Source: Massilia antarctica (GTDB taxonomy: Bacteria > Pseudomonadota > Gammaproteobacteria > Burkholderiales > Burkholderiaceae_D). From it: DNA of 64,000 nt. The position numbers and the translations under genes are program-made. The stretch lies in assembly GCF_015689335.1 (NCBI RefSeq), contig NZ_CP065053.1, positions 1,116,001-1,180,000 on the forward strand, written 5' to 3'. A model generated the notes under the pieces. The model was given only the letters and a program-made list of their open reading frames with translations. It searched no databases and was not told the DNA's origin. Positions 28,027 to 36,071 of this stretch are shown here, in pieces (the stretch's first letter is position 1; each line of letters starts with the position of its first letter).

Positions 28027-28806
28027 TTACGCCTTGTTGCGGCGCCGCGCCAGTCCGCCCACCAGGGCCAGGCCGGCCAGCATCAGCGCGTAACTGTGCG
28101 GTTCCGGCACCGCCGTGGTGTACACGGTCAGGCGCAGGCTGTCTTTGAGCCACACGTCCGCTGTCGAGGGCGCGGTTGAGCTCCAGTTCCCATCCTTCCA
28201 GGTGGACGGCGTGCCGAAGCCGTAGGTATAGCCATCGAGCTCAAGCGCCAGCGCGCCCGTATGGTCGAGCGGACCGCTGCTCAAGGTAAAGCCGTCGCTG
28301 CCGTTCAAGTCGGCCAGGGAGTGGGAGCGGGTCGGCAAGCCGCTACCGTCCGGCAAGTGGGCGCCGATCGACAGGGCGGCGCGGGTGGCGGCCGTGCCGA
28401 CCGTACCAGTGAGTCCGTCCGGCACCGCCTGCACCGTGCGGGTACCGCCGAATTCGCCCGACAGCGAATAGCCGGTGATCTTGTAGCCCGCACGGGTGTT
28501 CAACTGGAACAGCCCGGCGTACGTCTGGTGCAGGAAGCCGTAAGAAACGCTGCCAAAAGCGAGCTGATCGGCGGCGTTGGGCAGGGCGAAGGTGGCGACA
28601 CCGTTGATGTCCGATATCAAGGTCTCGGCACGGCCGGAGGCGGCGCTATCGAAGGTCAAGCCGGTAGCGTCGATGTGCACGGGCACGGCCAGTACGGGCA
28701 CGGCCAGTACGGGCACGGCCAGTACCGGCACGGCGGCGTGGGCGGGTGCCCAGGCGAACAAGGTGGCCAGTACGGCGGCGGCAAACAGCGGTGGGCGCAT
28801 GGTCAT
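28027..28806 (-). CDS. PEP-CTERM surface protein with VPVLA tandem repeats
   Basis: About 259 aa exported protein. Signal peptide (PPLFAAAVLATLFAWAPAHA) is followed directly by three VPVLA units encoded by 15-bp DNA repeats, then a beta-rich domain (GYKITGYSLSGEFGGTRTV, LADLNGSDGFTLSSGPLDH) and the sorting tail TAVPEPHSYALMLAGLALVGG then RRR. I use the second ATG (28806), 6 bases after GAAAGG; an ATG at 28812 overlaps the upstream stop as ATGA. The central domain is similar to the neighbouring PEP-CTERM protein, so the two are probably ancient paralogues in one operon. Function unknown; surface attachment is inferred from the tail. Confidence 0.87.
   Translation of the reverse strand: MTMRPPLFAAAVLATLFAWAPAHAAVPVLAVPVLAVPVLAVPVHIDATGLTFDSAASGRAETLISDINGVATFALPNAADQLAFGSVSYGFLHQTYAGLFQLNTRAGYKITGYSLSGEFGGTRTVQAVPDGLTGTVGTAATRAALSIGAHLPDGSGLPTRSHSLADLNGSDGFTLSSGPLDHTGALALELDGYTYGFGTPSTWKDGNWSSTAPSTADVWLKDSLRLTVYTTAVPEPHSYALMLAGLALVGGLARRRNKA
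28680..28735. repeat. 15-bp tandem repeats encoding VPVLA
   Basis: Three near-identical 15-bp units (CGGGCACGGCCAGTA) plus a partial fourth, inside the PEP-CTERM gene just after its signal-peptide region. Unit length is a multiple of three, so copy-number slippage would keep the frame. Confidence 0.85.
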
Positions 28807-28808
28807 GT

Positions 28809-29621
28809 TCATCCTTTCAAAGAAAAATCGGCCTGGGCGCCGCTGCGCGCCAGCCGGCGGCGGCGGCGCAAGGTGCCGCCGATCAGCGCCAGTCCCGCCA
28901 GGGTCAGGGCGTAGGTGTGCGGCTCGGGGACGGCCTGGGTATAGACGGTCAGCAGCAGCGGGCCGCTGAGCTCCATCCGGGCGCGGGAATAATCCTTTCC
29001 CATGTACCCGTAATCGAGGTAGTACCATTCAGCGGCGCTGGCTTCGGCAAAGGCATAGCCTTCAACGTACAGGTTCAGCGGGCCTGCATGGTCCAGTGGG
29101 CCGCTATCGAGCGTGAAGCCATCCGTGCCGTTCAGATTGACCGCCGCATGGGAGCGGGGCGCGACCATGCCGCCGGCGGCCGGCAGGTCGGCGCGAATCG
29201 CCACGCCGCCGGTGGCGGTCGCTGCGCCCCAGTTCATGGGCATGATGTTCAGGTTCGATCCGGTGGGAAATTGTCCGACGTAGTGCTCGCCGGAAAACGC
29301 ACCCATGAGCGAGTAGCCAGTGATCTTGTAGCCGGCATGCAGGTTGAGCTGGAATACCCCCTGGTACAGATGGTCGTACGGCCCGTTCCAGGTCGGATTC
29401 GCCGCGTCATACTTGATCATGTCGCGCGCGCCGAGCAGGGAGATCGTGGTGGCCCCATTGGCGTCGGCGACCAGCGCATCGGAGCGTCCCGGCGAGGCCG
29501 AATCGAAGGAGAACGCCGTCGTGTCGAGATGGGTCGCGGCGCTCGCATGCAGCGGCGCGAAGGCCAACAGTACGGCAAGCGCGACGGTGCCGCTGGCAAA
29601 GCGGTAAGGATGGATGGCCAT
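28809..29621 (-). CDS. PEP-CTERM surface protein, copy 2 of duplicated gene
   Basis: 270 aa, very similar throughout to the gene at 26780-27583: same signal peptide region (VALAVLLAFAPLHASAATH), beta-rich centre and AVPEPHTYALTLAGLALIGG tail followed by Arg residues. Differences cluster around residues 75-85 and 195-205. Upstream DNA (29622-29728) is also shared with copy 1, including an A/T-rich segment with AATATTA/TAATAT symmetry that may carry the promoter. Its stop overlaps the start of the next PEP-CTERM gene (ATGA), so the two are co-translated. Function unknown. Confidence 0.88.
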   Translation of the reverse strand: MAIHPYRFASGTVALAVLLAFAPLHASAATHLDTTAFSFDSASPGRSDALVADANGATTISLLGARDMIKYDAANPTWNGPYDHLYQGVFQLNLHAGYKITGYSLMGAFSGEHYVGQFPTGSNLNIMPMNWGAATATGGVAIRADLPAAGGMVAPRSHAAVNLNGTDGFTLDSGPLDHAGPLNLYVEGYAFAEASAAEWYYLDYGYMGKDYSRARMELSGPLLLTVYTQAVPEPHTYALTLAGLALIGGTLRRRRRLARSGAQADFSLKG

Positions 29622-29780
29622 GATGATTCCCGAGAGTTAATGTTCCCTTAATATTACTTGAAAATAATATGGAAACGATAACGACGTTACACTTTTGTCA
29701 GTGCGGGATGCACACGCACGCCCTGCGGGCCGCGGCCGGATGATCGCCAGCGCGCCCGAGCGCGACGGCCGAACGCGCAA

Positions 29781-32021
29781 TCAGGCGCGCTTGGCCTGCG
29801 GCATGGCCTGGCAGGCGGCCAGTTGCACTTCCTGCTCGCGCAGCACGTCGAGGAAGCTGTCCAGGGAAATCGGATGGTGGAACAGGTAGCCCTGCATGGT
29901 CAGGCAGCCGTTCGACTTCAGGTAGCGCGCCTGCACCTCGGTTTCCACGCCCTCGGCGATCAGGTGCAGGCCGAGGCCGCGCGCGATCGAAATGATCGCC
30001 AGGATGACCGGATAATGTCCCTGCTCGTCGTGGATTTCCTTCACAAACGACTGGTCGATCTTGATCGTATGGATAGGGAAGCGGTGCAGGTAGGACAGCG
30101 ACGAATAACCGGTGCCGAAATCATCGATCGCCACCGACACGCCCAGCTGGCACAGTTTATTGAGCTGCTCGATCGCATACTGCGGATTGCGGATGCAGAT
30201 ATTTTCGGTGATCTCGACTTCGATCTGCGCCGGCGAAATCCCGTAGCGCTGCAGCGCGCCGCGCATCTTCTCGAAAAAGTCGCCGCGGTCCAGGTATTGC
30301 GGCGACAAGTTCAGGGACAGGCGGATCGACTCGCCGCCGTTCTCGTTCCACACCAGCATGTCGCGGCACAAGGCGTCCAGCATCCAGTCCGAAATCGGCA
30401 GCATCAGGCCATTGTCTTCGGCGAACGGCAAAAACTCGTTTGCGGTCAGCACGCCGCGCTGCGGATGGTTCCAGCGCATCAGCCCTTCGGCGCCGATGAT
30501 GCGGCCCGTGATGACGTCGATCTGCGGCTGGTAGTACATTTCCAGCTCGTTCTGTTCGAGCGCCTTGCGCAGGCTCTGCTCCAGCGCGATCTTCTGGTGC
30601 GACACGTCGAGCATCGAGTTGTGATAAAAACTGTGGCCGTTCTTGCCCAGCGCCTTGACCTGGTACATGGCGATGTCGGCGTGGCGCAGCAGTTCGTCGA
30701 TCGACTCGCCGTCGCCCGGATAGATCGCGATGCCGATGCTGGCCGACACATGCACCTGGTGCCCATCGAGGTCGAACGGCAGGTGCAGGCAGGTGAGGAA
30801 TTTCTCGGCGATTGCCTTCGCTTCGCCGCGTCCGGCCAGTTCCGGCAGCACGATGGTAAATTCGTCGCCGCCCTGGCGCGCCAGGGTGTCGCCATCGCGC
30901 AGGCATTGCTTCAGGCGCAGCGCGACCTGCTGCAGCAGTTCGTCGCCCTTGACGTGGCCGAGCGTGTCGTTCACCAGCTTGAAGCGATCGAGGTCGATGA
31001 ACATCACGGCCAGCTCGGTCAACTTGCGCTTGGCCTGGATCACGGCCAATCCCAAGCGGTCCTTGAACAGCATGCGGTTCGGCAGGTCGGTCAGGATGTC
31101 GTGGTAAGCCTGGTAGGAAATGACTTCTTCGGCGCGCTTGCGGTCGGTGATATCGCGCGCCACGCCGTAGGTGCCGTAGAACTCGAGCTTCTTGACATCG
31201 TGATCCGGCACATGCATGCCCATCGAATTGAGCGAGATCGTCATCAGGGTCGTGTTGAAGGCCCGGTTCTGGCCCGCGCGCGCGTGGCACTTGAGGCGCA
31301 GTTCCACATTGCGCGAGGCGCGCTCGTCGACGCGGCGCTCGTTGAAGGCGTAGCGTGCGCGCTCCAGGTCTTCGTCGTGCACCAGGATCGTGTAGTGCTG
31401 GCCGATCAGGTCTTCGCGCGCGAAACCGAGCAACTGGAAGGCGCGGTCGTTGATGAAGGTGAAGCGGCCCTCGTGATTGAGGGTGTAGATGATGTCGGGC
31501 GAACTGTCGACCAGGTAGCGGTACAGCTTTTCCGAGTTTTCCAGCTGCGAGGCGATGCGCTCGTTGGCCATGGTCAGGCTGCGCTGCTGCAGCGCGTTGC
31601 CGACCGTCGTGAGCATCTCTTCGCGGCTGTACGGCTTGCGCAGGTAATCGTAGGCGCCGCGCTTGAGGGCGCCGATGGCCGCCTCGATGCCGACGTCGCC
31701 GCTCATCACGATCACGTCGGCGTCGATATCCTTGTCGTTGATGAAGTCCATGATCTCATGGCCACTCATGTCGGGCAGGCGCAAGTCCAGCAGCACCAGG
31801 TCGAAGCGGCGTGCGCTCAACTGCGCCAGCGCCTCGGCGCCGCTCCTGGCCGTCACCAGTTCGAAGCCGCGGTCGCGCAGCAGGTCGTGCAGGGCGGACA
31901 ACAGGCGTGGCTCGTCGTCGATCAGCAGGATGCGCGGCAGCACCGCCACATCGGCGTCGCCCAGGCAGGCGGGCAACTCGGAAGCGGCCGGCGACAGCGC
32001 GCTGGCAGGATGGTCGTTCAT
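29781..32021 (-). CDS. Response regulator with PAS, GGDEF and EAL domains (c-di-GMP turnover)
   Basis: 746 aa cytoplasmic signalling protein. Receiver domain about 28-145 (IDDEPR, phospho-acceptor in LVLLDLRLPDMSG). PAS domain about 165-290 (YRYLVDSSPDIIYTLN). GGDEF about 310-470 with intact RQGGDEF and an RxxD inhibitory site (RDGD) five residues before it. EAL about 485-735 reads GAEGLMRW (EGL in place of EAL), with NLSP, EITE and DDFGTGYSSL present. It therefore could both make and break c-di-GMP; which activity dominates is unclear. A phosphorelay partner is not adjacent. Confidence 0.93.
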   Translation of the reverse strand: MNDHPASALSPAASELPACLGDADVAVLPRILLIDDEPRLLSALHDLLRDRGFELVTARSGAEALAQLSARRFDLVLLDLRLPDMSGHEIMDFINDKDIDADVIVMSGDVGIEAAIGALKRGAYDYLRKPYSREEMLTTVGNALQQRSLTMANERIASQLENSEKLYRYLVDSSPDIIYTLNHEGRFTFINDRAFQLLGFAREDLIGQHYTILVHDEDLERARYAFNERRVDERASRNVELRLKCHARAGQNRAFNTTLMTISLNSMGMHVPDHDVKKLEFYGTYGVARDITDRKRAEEVISYQAYHDILTDLPNRMLFKDRLGLAVIQAKRKLTELAVMFIDLDRFKLVNDTLGHVKGDELLQQVALRLKQCLRDGDTLARQGGDEFTIVLPELAGRGEAKAIAEKFLTCLHLPFDLDGHQVHVSASIGIAIYPGDGESIDELLRHADIAMYQVKALGKNGHSFYHNSMLDVSHQKIALEQSLRKALEQNELEMYYQPQIDVITGRIIGAEGLMRWNHPQRGVLTANEFLPFAEDNGLMLPISDWMLDALCRDMLVWNENGGESIRLSLNLSPQYLDRGDFFEKMRGALQRYGISPAQIEVEITENICIRNPQYAIEQLNKLCQLGVSVAIDDFGTGYSSLSYLHRFPIHTIKIDQSFVKEIHDEQGHYPVILAIISIARGLGLHLIAEGVETEVQARYLKSNGCLTMQGYLFHHPISLDSFLDVLREQEVQLAACQAMPQAKRA

Positions 32022-32350
32022 TGGAACCTTAAACGGAATCCATCGTCCGCATCCGCAACGCCCACTTGCCCGGCTGCTGCGGGAAACAGTGGTGGCAGGC
32101 CGGGCTCGCGCCGGTTGCGAATATCGTTGTCCGAATGCTGCATTGTGTCGAAAACTGCCGCCAATGGTCGATGGTTGGAGGTGACGCGCAACGCGATGCG
32201 GCCACGACGAATGAATAATGACACCTGGCGCGCGCGGGGTTCGGGCAGCGTCTCAGGTTTTAAAAACGGCTATCTTAGCATATATGCACGAATGTTGACC
32301 GGTGGAACATTACCCAAGGCAAAACTATTCTTGTCAAGGCCAGTGGCGGC
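32022..32350. other. Intergenic region upstream of the c-di-GMP gene
   Basis: About 330 bases, no gene seen. On the minus strand an extended -10 (TGCTAAGAT, around 32280-32272) points toward the signalling gene but lacks a good -35, so it is only a weak promoter candidate. The left part is GC-rich and featureless. Confidence 0.35.
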
Positions 32351-33631
32351 TCACGGTTTGACGGCTGCCGGCCGCCGACGGCGATAGTGGCGCGACATCA
32401 CCCACAAGGCCAGCGCGCACAAGGCGCAAGCGACCTGGCCCATGGCCAGCCACAGCATCGAGCGCGACAGGAAGGGCGCGATCACGCCCGCCACCAGCGC
32501 CCCCAGCAGGGTCACCGCGAACGATTGGCACGACGCCACCGTGCCGCGGATATGCGGGAACAGGTCGAGCGCGAGCAAGGTGGCGCCGGGCGCGATCAGC
32601 GACATGCCGAAGGTGTAGAAAAACATCGGCGCCACGCTCCACGGCAAGGCAGGCGTAAAGACGCAGTGATACAACAGATTGGCGGCGGCGGCGGTGAGCA
32701 AAAAGCCGAAACCGATGCCGATCTGGCGCGCGAACGTGATTTTGCCGGCGATGCGGTTGGCCGCGAGCGCCCCCAGGAAGATGCCGGACACCGTGGGAAT
32801 GAACAGCCATCCGAATTGATCGGGTCCGAGGCCCAGGTGCAGCGGCAGCGCCACCGGCGCGGCCGAAATATACAAAAACAGACCGGCGAAGTTGAAGGCG
32901 ACGACGCCGGCCTTCATGTGGAACAGGGGCGCGCTGAAAACGGCGCTGTAGTTCTGCCACAGATAGCGCGGATTGAAGGCCTGGCGCTTTTCCGGCGGCA
33001 AGGTTTCGGGCAGGCGCCGGTAGCAGTAAATGAACAGGATCACGCTGTAGGCCAGCAGCATCAGGAAGATGGTGCGCCAGTCGGAATACTTGACGATCCA
33101 GCCGCCCAGGATCGGCGCGATGGCCGGCGCGATGGTGAAGATCATCGTCACCAGCGAGAGCAGGCGCGCCGCCGGCGCATCGTCGTACAGGTCGCGGATG
33201 ATGGCGCGCCCCACCACCATCCCGGCCCCGGCCGACATGCCCTGCATGATGCGGAAGATCCACAGGTAGTGCACCGAATGCGAGGCCGCGCAGCCGAAGG
33301 TGCCGACGGCGAATACCACCAGCGCGCACAGCACCACGTTGCGGCGTCCGAAGGCGTCGGCCAGCGCGCCATGCCACAGCACCATGCCGGCGAAGGCCAG
33401 CATGTAGGCGGTCAGGGTTTGCTGGACCTCGATCGGTGTCGCATTCAACGACGCCTGGATGTTGGGGAAGGCCGGCAGGTAGGCGTCGATCGAGAATGGT
33501 CCCAGCATCGACAGCCCGGCCAGCAGCGCCGCCAGGCCCACCATGCCGGGCACTGGGCGCCTTGGCACCGGCGCCGGGGGCACCGGCGTGACGGGATCGG
33601 GCGGCAGGTTGGGCGGCGGGCTGGGGAACAT
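32351..33631 (-). CDS. MFS drug-resistance transporter, Bcr/CflA type
   Basis: 426 aa proton-driven efflux pump of the inner membrane with about 12 hydrophobic helices. The Bcr/CflA signature FSIDAYLPAFPNIQASLNA is near residue 45, and the loop motif GALADAFGRRNVVL (MFS motif A) near 85. RIMQGMSAGAGMVVGRAIIRDLY near 125 is typical. The ATG at 33631 has GGAGTAA upstream and starts 2 bases after the methyltransferase stop, so the genes are co-transcribed. A Pro-rich cytosolic N-terminus of about 28 residues precedes helix 1. Substrates unknown. Confidence 0.92.
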   Translation of the reverse strand: MFPSPPPNLPPDPVTPVPPAPVPRRPVPGMVGLAALLAGLSMLGPFSIDAYLPAFPNIQASLNATPIEVQQTLTAYMLAFAGMVLWHGALADAFGRRNVVLCALVVFAVGTFGCAASHSVHYLWIFRIMQGMSAGAGMVVGRAIIRDLYDDAPAARLLSLVTMIFTIAPAIAPILGGWIVKYSDWRTIFLMLLAYSVILFIYCYRRLPETLPPEKRQAFNPRYLWQNYSAVFSAPLFHMKAGVVAFNFAGLFLYISAAPVALPLHLGLGPDQFGWLFIPTVSGIFLGALAANRIAGKITFARQIGIGFGFLLTAAAANLLYHCVFTPALPWSVAPMFFYTFGMSLIAPGATLLALDLFPHIRGTVASCQSFAVTLLGALVAGVIAPFLSRSMLWLAMGQVACALCALALWVMSRHYRRRRPAAVKP

Positions 33632-33633
33632 GC

Positions 33634-34836
33634 TTACTCCGGTTTTGGCTTGGCTTCTTCGCGGCGGTTGTAGCCGGCCACCATGTCGAACCTGAACAGG
33701 CGGCATTCGAGCGCGCCGTTGAAGAATGGCGTCTTGCGCGCTTCCTTCAGGCGCAGGAGTTTGGGCAAGGTCAGGTCGGCGGTGAACAGGAACACGGTCC
33801 AGCCGGCGAAGCGCTGCTTGAGCGTGGTGCCCAGCGCCGAGTAGAAGGCGACCGACATGTCGTCGGCCGGGATGGTGCTGTCGCCGCGCACGCCGATCCG
33901 CTCGCCGTACGGCGGGTTGGTCAGCAGGATGCCCGGCTGCTCGGTCGGGGCCTTGACTTCCTGCGCCTCGATCTGCTTGAGCGGCACGTCGAACATGATG
34001 CCGGCGATTTTCAGGTTATGGCGCGTCATGGCGACCATGTCGCCCGAGATATCGCTGCCGAAGATGGTCGGCTCGCTCGGCAAGGGCAGCGGCTGGATCG
34101 CGTTTTTCATGTCCTGCCACGGGGCGGCCACGAAGTTATGGAATTTCTCGAACGCGAAACTGCGGCGCGCGCCGGGCGGAATGCCCTGCACCATCTGGGC
34201 CGCTTCGATCAGGATGGTGCCGGAGCCGCACATCGGGTCGAACAGCACCGTGCCCGGCTTCCAGCCGGAGACGCGCAGCATGCCGGCGGCGAGGTTCTCG
34301 CGCAGCGGTGCGTCGCCCGTTTCCTCGCGCCAGCCGCGTTTGAACAGGGCTTCGCCGGAAGTGTCGAGATAGACCGTGAAGTTGCGGTTGTCGAGGAAGC
34401 CGACGATGCGCATGTCGGGTTCGCGCGTGTTGACCGAGGGGCGTTTGTCGAACTGGTCGCGGAAGCGGTCGCAGATGGCGTCCTTGATCTTGAGCGTGGT
34501 GAATTCGAGGCTGCGCAGGGGCGACTTGACGGCGGTGACGTCGACCCGGATGGTGTGATCGACACTGAACCAGTCTTCCCATGGCTGGGCCAGGACCAGG
34601 TCGTAGATATCGTTTTCGTTGGCGTAGCTGGCGTGCGCCATGCGCATCAGCACGCGCGACGCGATGCGCGAGTGCAGGTTGATGCGATAAGCGTCGGTCT
34701 GGTCGCCGGAGCAGTGCACGCCGCCGGGAACCTGGTTGTGCACCTTCATGGTGGTGCTGGTGAGGGCGATTTCGCCCAGTTCTTCGGCAAGCGCCGCTTC
34801 CATGCCGCGTGGGCATGGGCAGAAAAATGATGGCAT
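33634..34836 (-). CDS. THUMP-domain class I SAM-dependent RNA methyltransferase (RlmL N-half type)
   Basis: 400 aa. The N-terminal THUMP domain (about 1-165; starts MPSFFCPCPRGMEAALAEEL) binds RNA. The methyltransferase domain has FDPMCGSGTILIEAA near residue 200 and the catalytic NPPYGERIG near 300, the UPF0020 pattern of 23S rRNA m2G methylation. It corresponds to the N-terminal part of the longer gamma-proteobacterial RlmL. The start at 34836 has AAAGGG upstream; the longer frame to 34962 reads into an intergenic hairpin repeat and is not used. Confidence 0.9.
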   Translation of the reverse strand: MPSFFCPCPRGMEAALAEELGEIALTSTTMKVHNQVPGGVHCSGDQTDAYRINLHSRIASRVLMRMAHASYANENDIYDLVLAQPWEDWFSVDHTIRVDVTAVKSPLRSLEFTTLKIKDAICDRFRDQFDKRPSVNTREPDMRIVGFLDNRNFTVYLDTSGEALFKRGWREETGDAPLRENLAAGMLRVSGWKPGTVLFDPMCGSGTILIEAAQMVQGIPPGARRSFAFEKFHNFVAAPWQDMKNAIQPLPLPSEPTIFGSDISGDMVAMTRHNLKIAGIMFDVPLKQIEAQEVKAPTEQPGILLTNPPYGERIGVRGDSTIPADDMSVAFYSALGTTLKQRFAGWTVFLFTADLTLPKLLRLKEARKTPFFNGALECRLFRFDMVAGYNRREEAKPKPE

Positions 34837-34939
34837 GTGGTGAACCCTTTGTCCGTTGTAAAAAGATCGTTTAATCGTTACTGCAAAATCTGCGTCGTTA
34901 GCACCGCCCACCGTCGTCTCCGACATTGCCGGAACCGAC

Positions 34940-35018
34940 TTCCCGCGCAGGCGGGAACCCAAGTTCGTCGATCAGTCTACGGCTACAGAGAATACTTGGG
35001 TTCCCGCCTGCGCGGGAA
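34940..35018. repeat. Long intergenic inverted repeat (25-bp perfect arms)
   Basis: Left arm 34940-34964 (TTCCCGCGCAGGCGGGAACC...) is the exact reverse complement of the right arm 34994-35018, with a 29-base loop. Each arm also contains an internal CCCGC-GCAGG-CGGG mini-palindrome. The same core recurs at 57.6-57.96 kb, so this is a dispersed REP-like element. It lies between gene starts and ends on the minus strand and could also fold in RNA. Confidence 0.85.
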
Positions 35019-35050
35019 CGACGGCTTTGAAGATAGCGGGACCGGAAAAG

Positions 35051-35650
35051 CTAACTCAGCGCCCGCTCCACAAAATCAAGCCGGTCCTGTCCCCAGAACC
35101 CCTCCCCGTCAACCACGTACCACGGCACCCCGAACACGTTGGCGGCCATGGCTTCATCGGTGTTGCGGTCATACTGTTCCTGCACGCCGGCCGTCTCGGA
35201 GGACTTGACCAGCATCTTCCCATCGAGCCCGCAGGCGCTCGCAATCTGCGCCAGGGTATCCGCGTCCGAGATATTGCGGTCCTCGGCCCACAGCGCGCGC
35301 ATGATCGCGCCGGTCAGCCCCAACGCCGCATCGCCCCCCAGGCTGGTGCGCGCCGCGATGATCAGGCGCGCCGCCGCATCCGGCGGCACCGGAAAGTAGG
35401 TCGGATGCGCAATCAGCGGCAAGCCCAGATGCTTCGACCAGCGCGCCAGCTCCTGCTGCCGGTACGCCTGGCGCTGCGGCGCGCGCTTGGCCAGCGGCAG
35501 CCCGCCCGACACGCTGAACACCTTGCCCAGGTCGAACGGCTTGATGTCGATCTGGGCCGCGCTGGCCTGGGCAATCGCGACGAAGCGCTCATGTCCCAGA
35601 TACGCCCACGGCGACTGCGGCGCGAAAAAATACTGAACCGTTTTACTCAT
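35051..35650 (-). CDS. DsbA-family 2-hydroxychromene-2-carboxylate isomerase
   Basis: 199 aa thioredoxin-fold, kappa-GST-like enzyme that uses glutathione to isomerise aromatic breakdown intermediates. It begins VQYFFAPQSPWAYLGHERF, where the family has the Ser that contacts glutathione. GLPLAKRAPQRQAYRQQELARW is near 50 and the cis-Pro segment FGVPWYVVDGEGFWGQDRLDFVE is near 170. It follows hemJ by about 10 bases. With no other naphthalene-type genes around, it may serve another thiol-dependent role. Confidence 0.9.
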   Translation of the reverse strand: MSKTVQYFFAPQSPWAYLGHERFVAIAQASAAQIDIKPFDLGKVFSVSGGLPLAKRAPQRQAYRQQELARWSKHLGLPLIAHPTYFPVPPDAAARLIIAARTSLGGDAALGLTGAIMRALWAEDRNISDADTLAQIASACGLDGKMLVKSSETAGVQEQYDRNTDEAMAANVFGVPWYVVDGEGFWGQDRLDFVERALS

Positions 35651-35660
35651 GAAGCCCCCG

Positions 35661-36071
35661 TCAGAAGGGTTTGACCACGACCAGGATCACGATGGCGGTC
35701 AGCAGCAGCACCGGCACCTCGTTGAAATAGCGGAACCAGACATGGCTGCGCTTATTGGCGCCGTTCTCGAATTTTTTCAGGAGCGAACCGCACGCGTGGT
35801 GATACCCGATCACCAGTAGCACCAGCGCCAGCTTGGCGTGCATCCAGCCGCCTCTAAAACCATACCCGAGCCACAGCCAGAGTCCGAGCAGCACCGCGGG
35901 CACCGCCAGCATGGTGGTGAAGCGAAACAGCTTGCGTGCCATCAGCAGCAAGCGCGTGGTGGCGACCGTGTCGGTTTCCTGGGCCAGGTTGACGAAAATG
36001 CGCGGCAGGTAAAACAGCCCGGCAAACCACGAGGCGATGAAGACGATGTGAAACGCTTTAATCCATAACAT
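35661..36071 (-). CDS. hemJ: Protoporphyrinogen IX oxidase HemJ (UPF0093/CopD-like)
   Basis: 136 aa inner-membrane enzyme of heme synthesis. It starts MLWIKAFHIVFIASWFAGLFYLPRIF, with the conserved helix-1 His, and contains WMHAKLALVLLVIGYHH, with the conserved Lys, and a C-terminal FNEVPVLLLTAIVILV helix; all are HemJ features. Four helices, normal length. Its start lies 14 bp inside the end of the DUF4276 gene, so the accessory cassette upstream now abuts it. In relatives I know, it usually sits near proA. Confidence 0.88.
   Translation of the reverse strand: MLWIKAFHIVFIASWFAGLFYLPRIFVNLAQETDTVATTRLLLMARKLFRFTTMLAVPAVLLGLWLWLGYGFRGGWMHAKLALVLLVIGYHHACGSLLKKFENGANKRSHVWFRYFNEVPVLLLTAIVILVVVKPF

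Larger units (their letters stand above)
26235..29728. repeat. Tandem duplication (about 2-kb unit) of PEP-CTERM pair plus 5' radical-SAM gene
   Basis: Copy 2 is 27691-29728 (2038 bp). Copy 1 is 26235-27690 and is shorter, mainly because of the deletion in its second PEP-CTERM gene. Matching landmarks keep constant offsets: GGCACATTGG at 26235 and 27691 (1456), LexA boxes (1456), upstream GTCAGTGC at 27659 and 29697 (2038). The inner junction near 27687-27691 joins the region upstream of a PEP-CTERM gene to the inside of the radical-SAM gene at a GCGG microhomology. Confidence 0.85.

Noticed and set aside
29823..32387. 854-codon plus-strand open frame
   Set aside because: Antisense to the clear REC-PAS-GGDEF-EAL gene; composition is that of a complementary-strand artefact.
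34837..34962. Upstream extension of the THUMP methyltransferase
   Set aside because: The added residues are encoded partly by the intergenic inverted repeat, and the start at 34836 begins with the normal family N-terminus.
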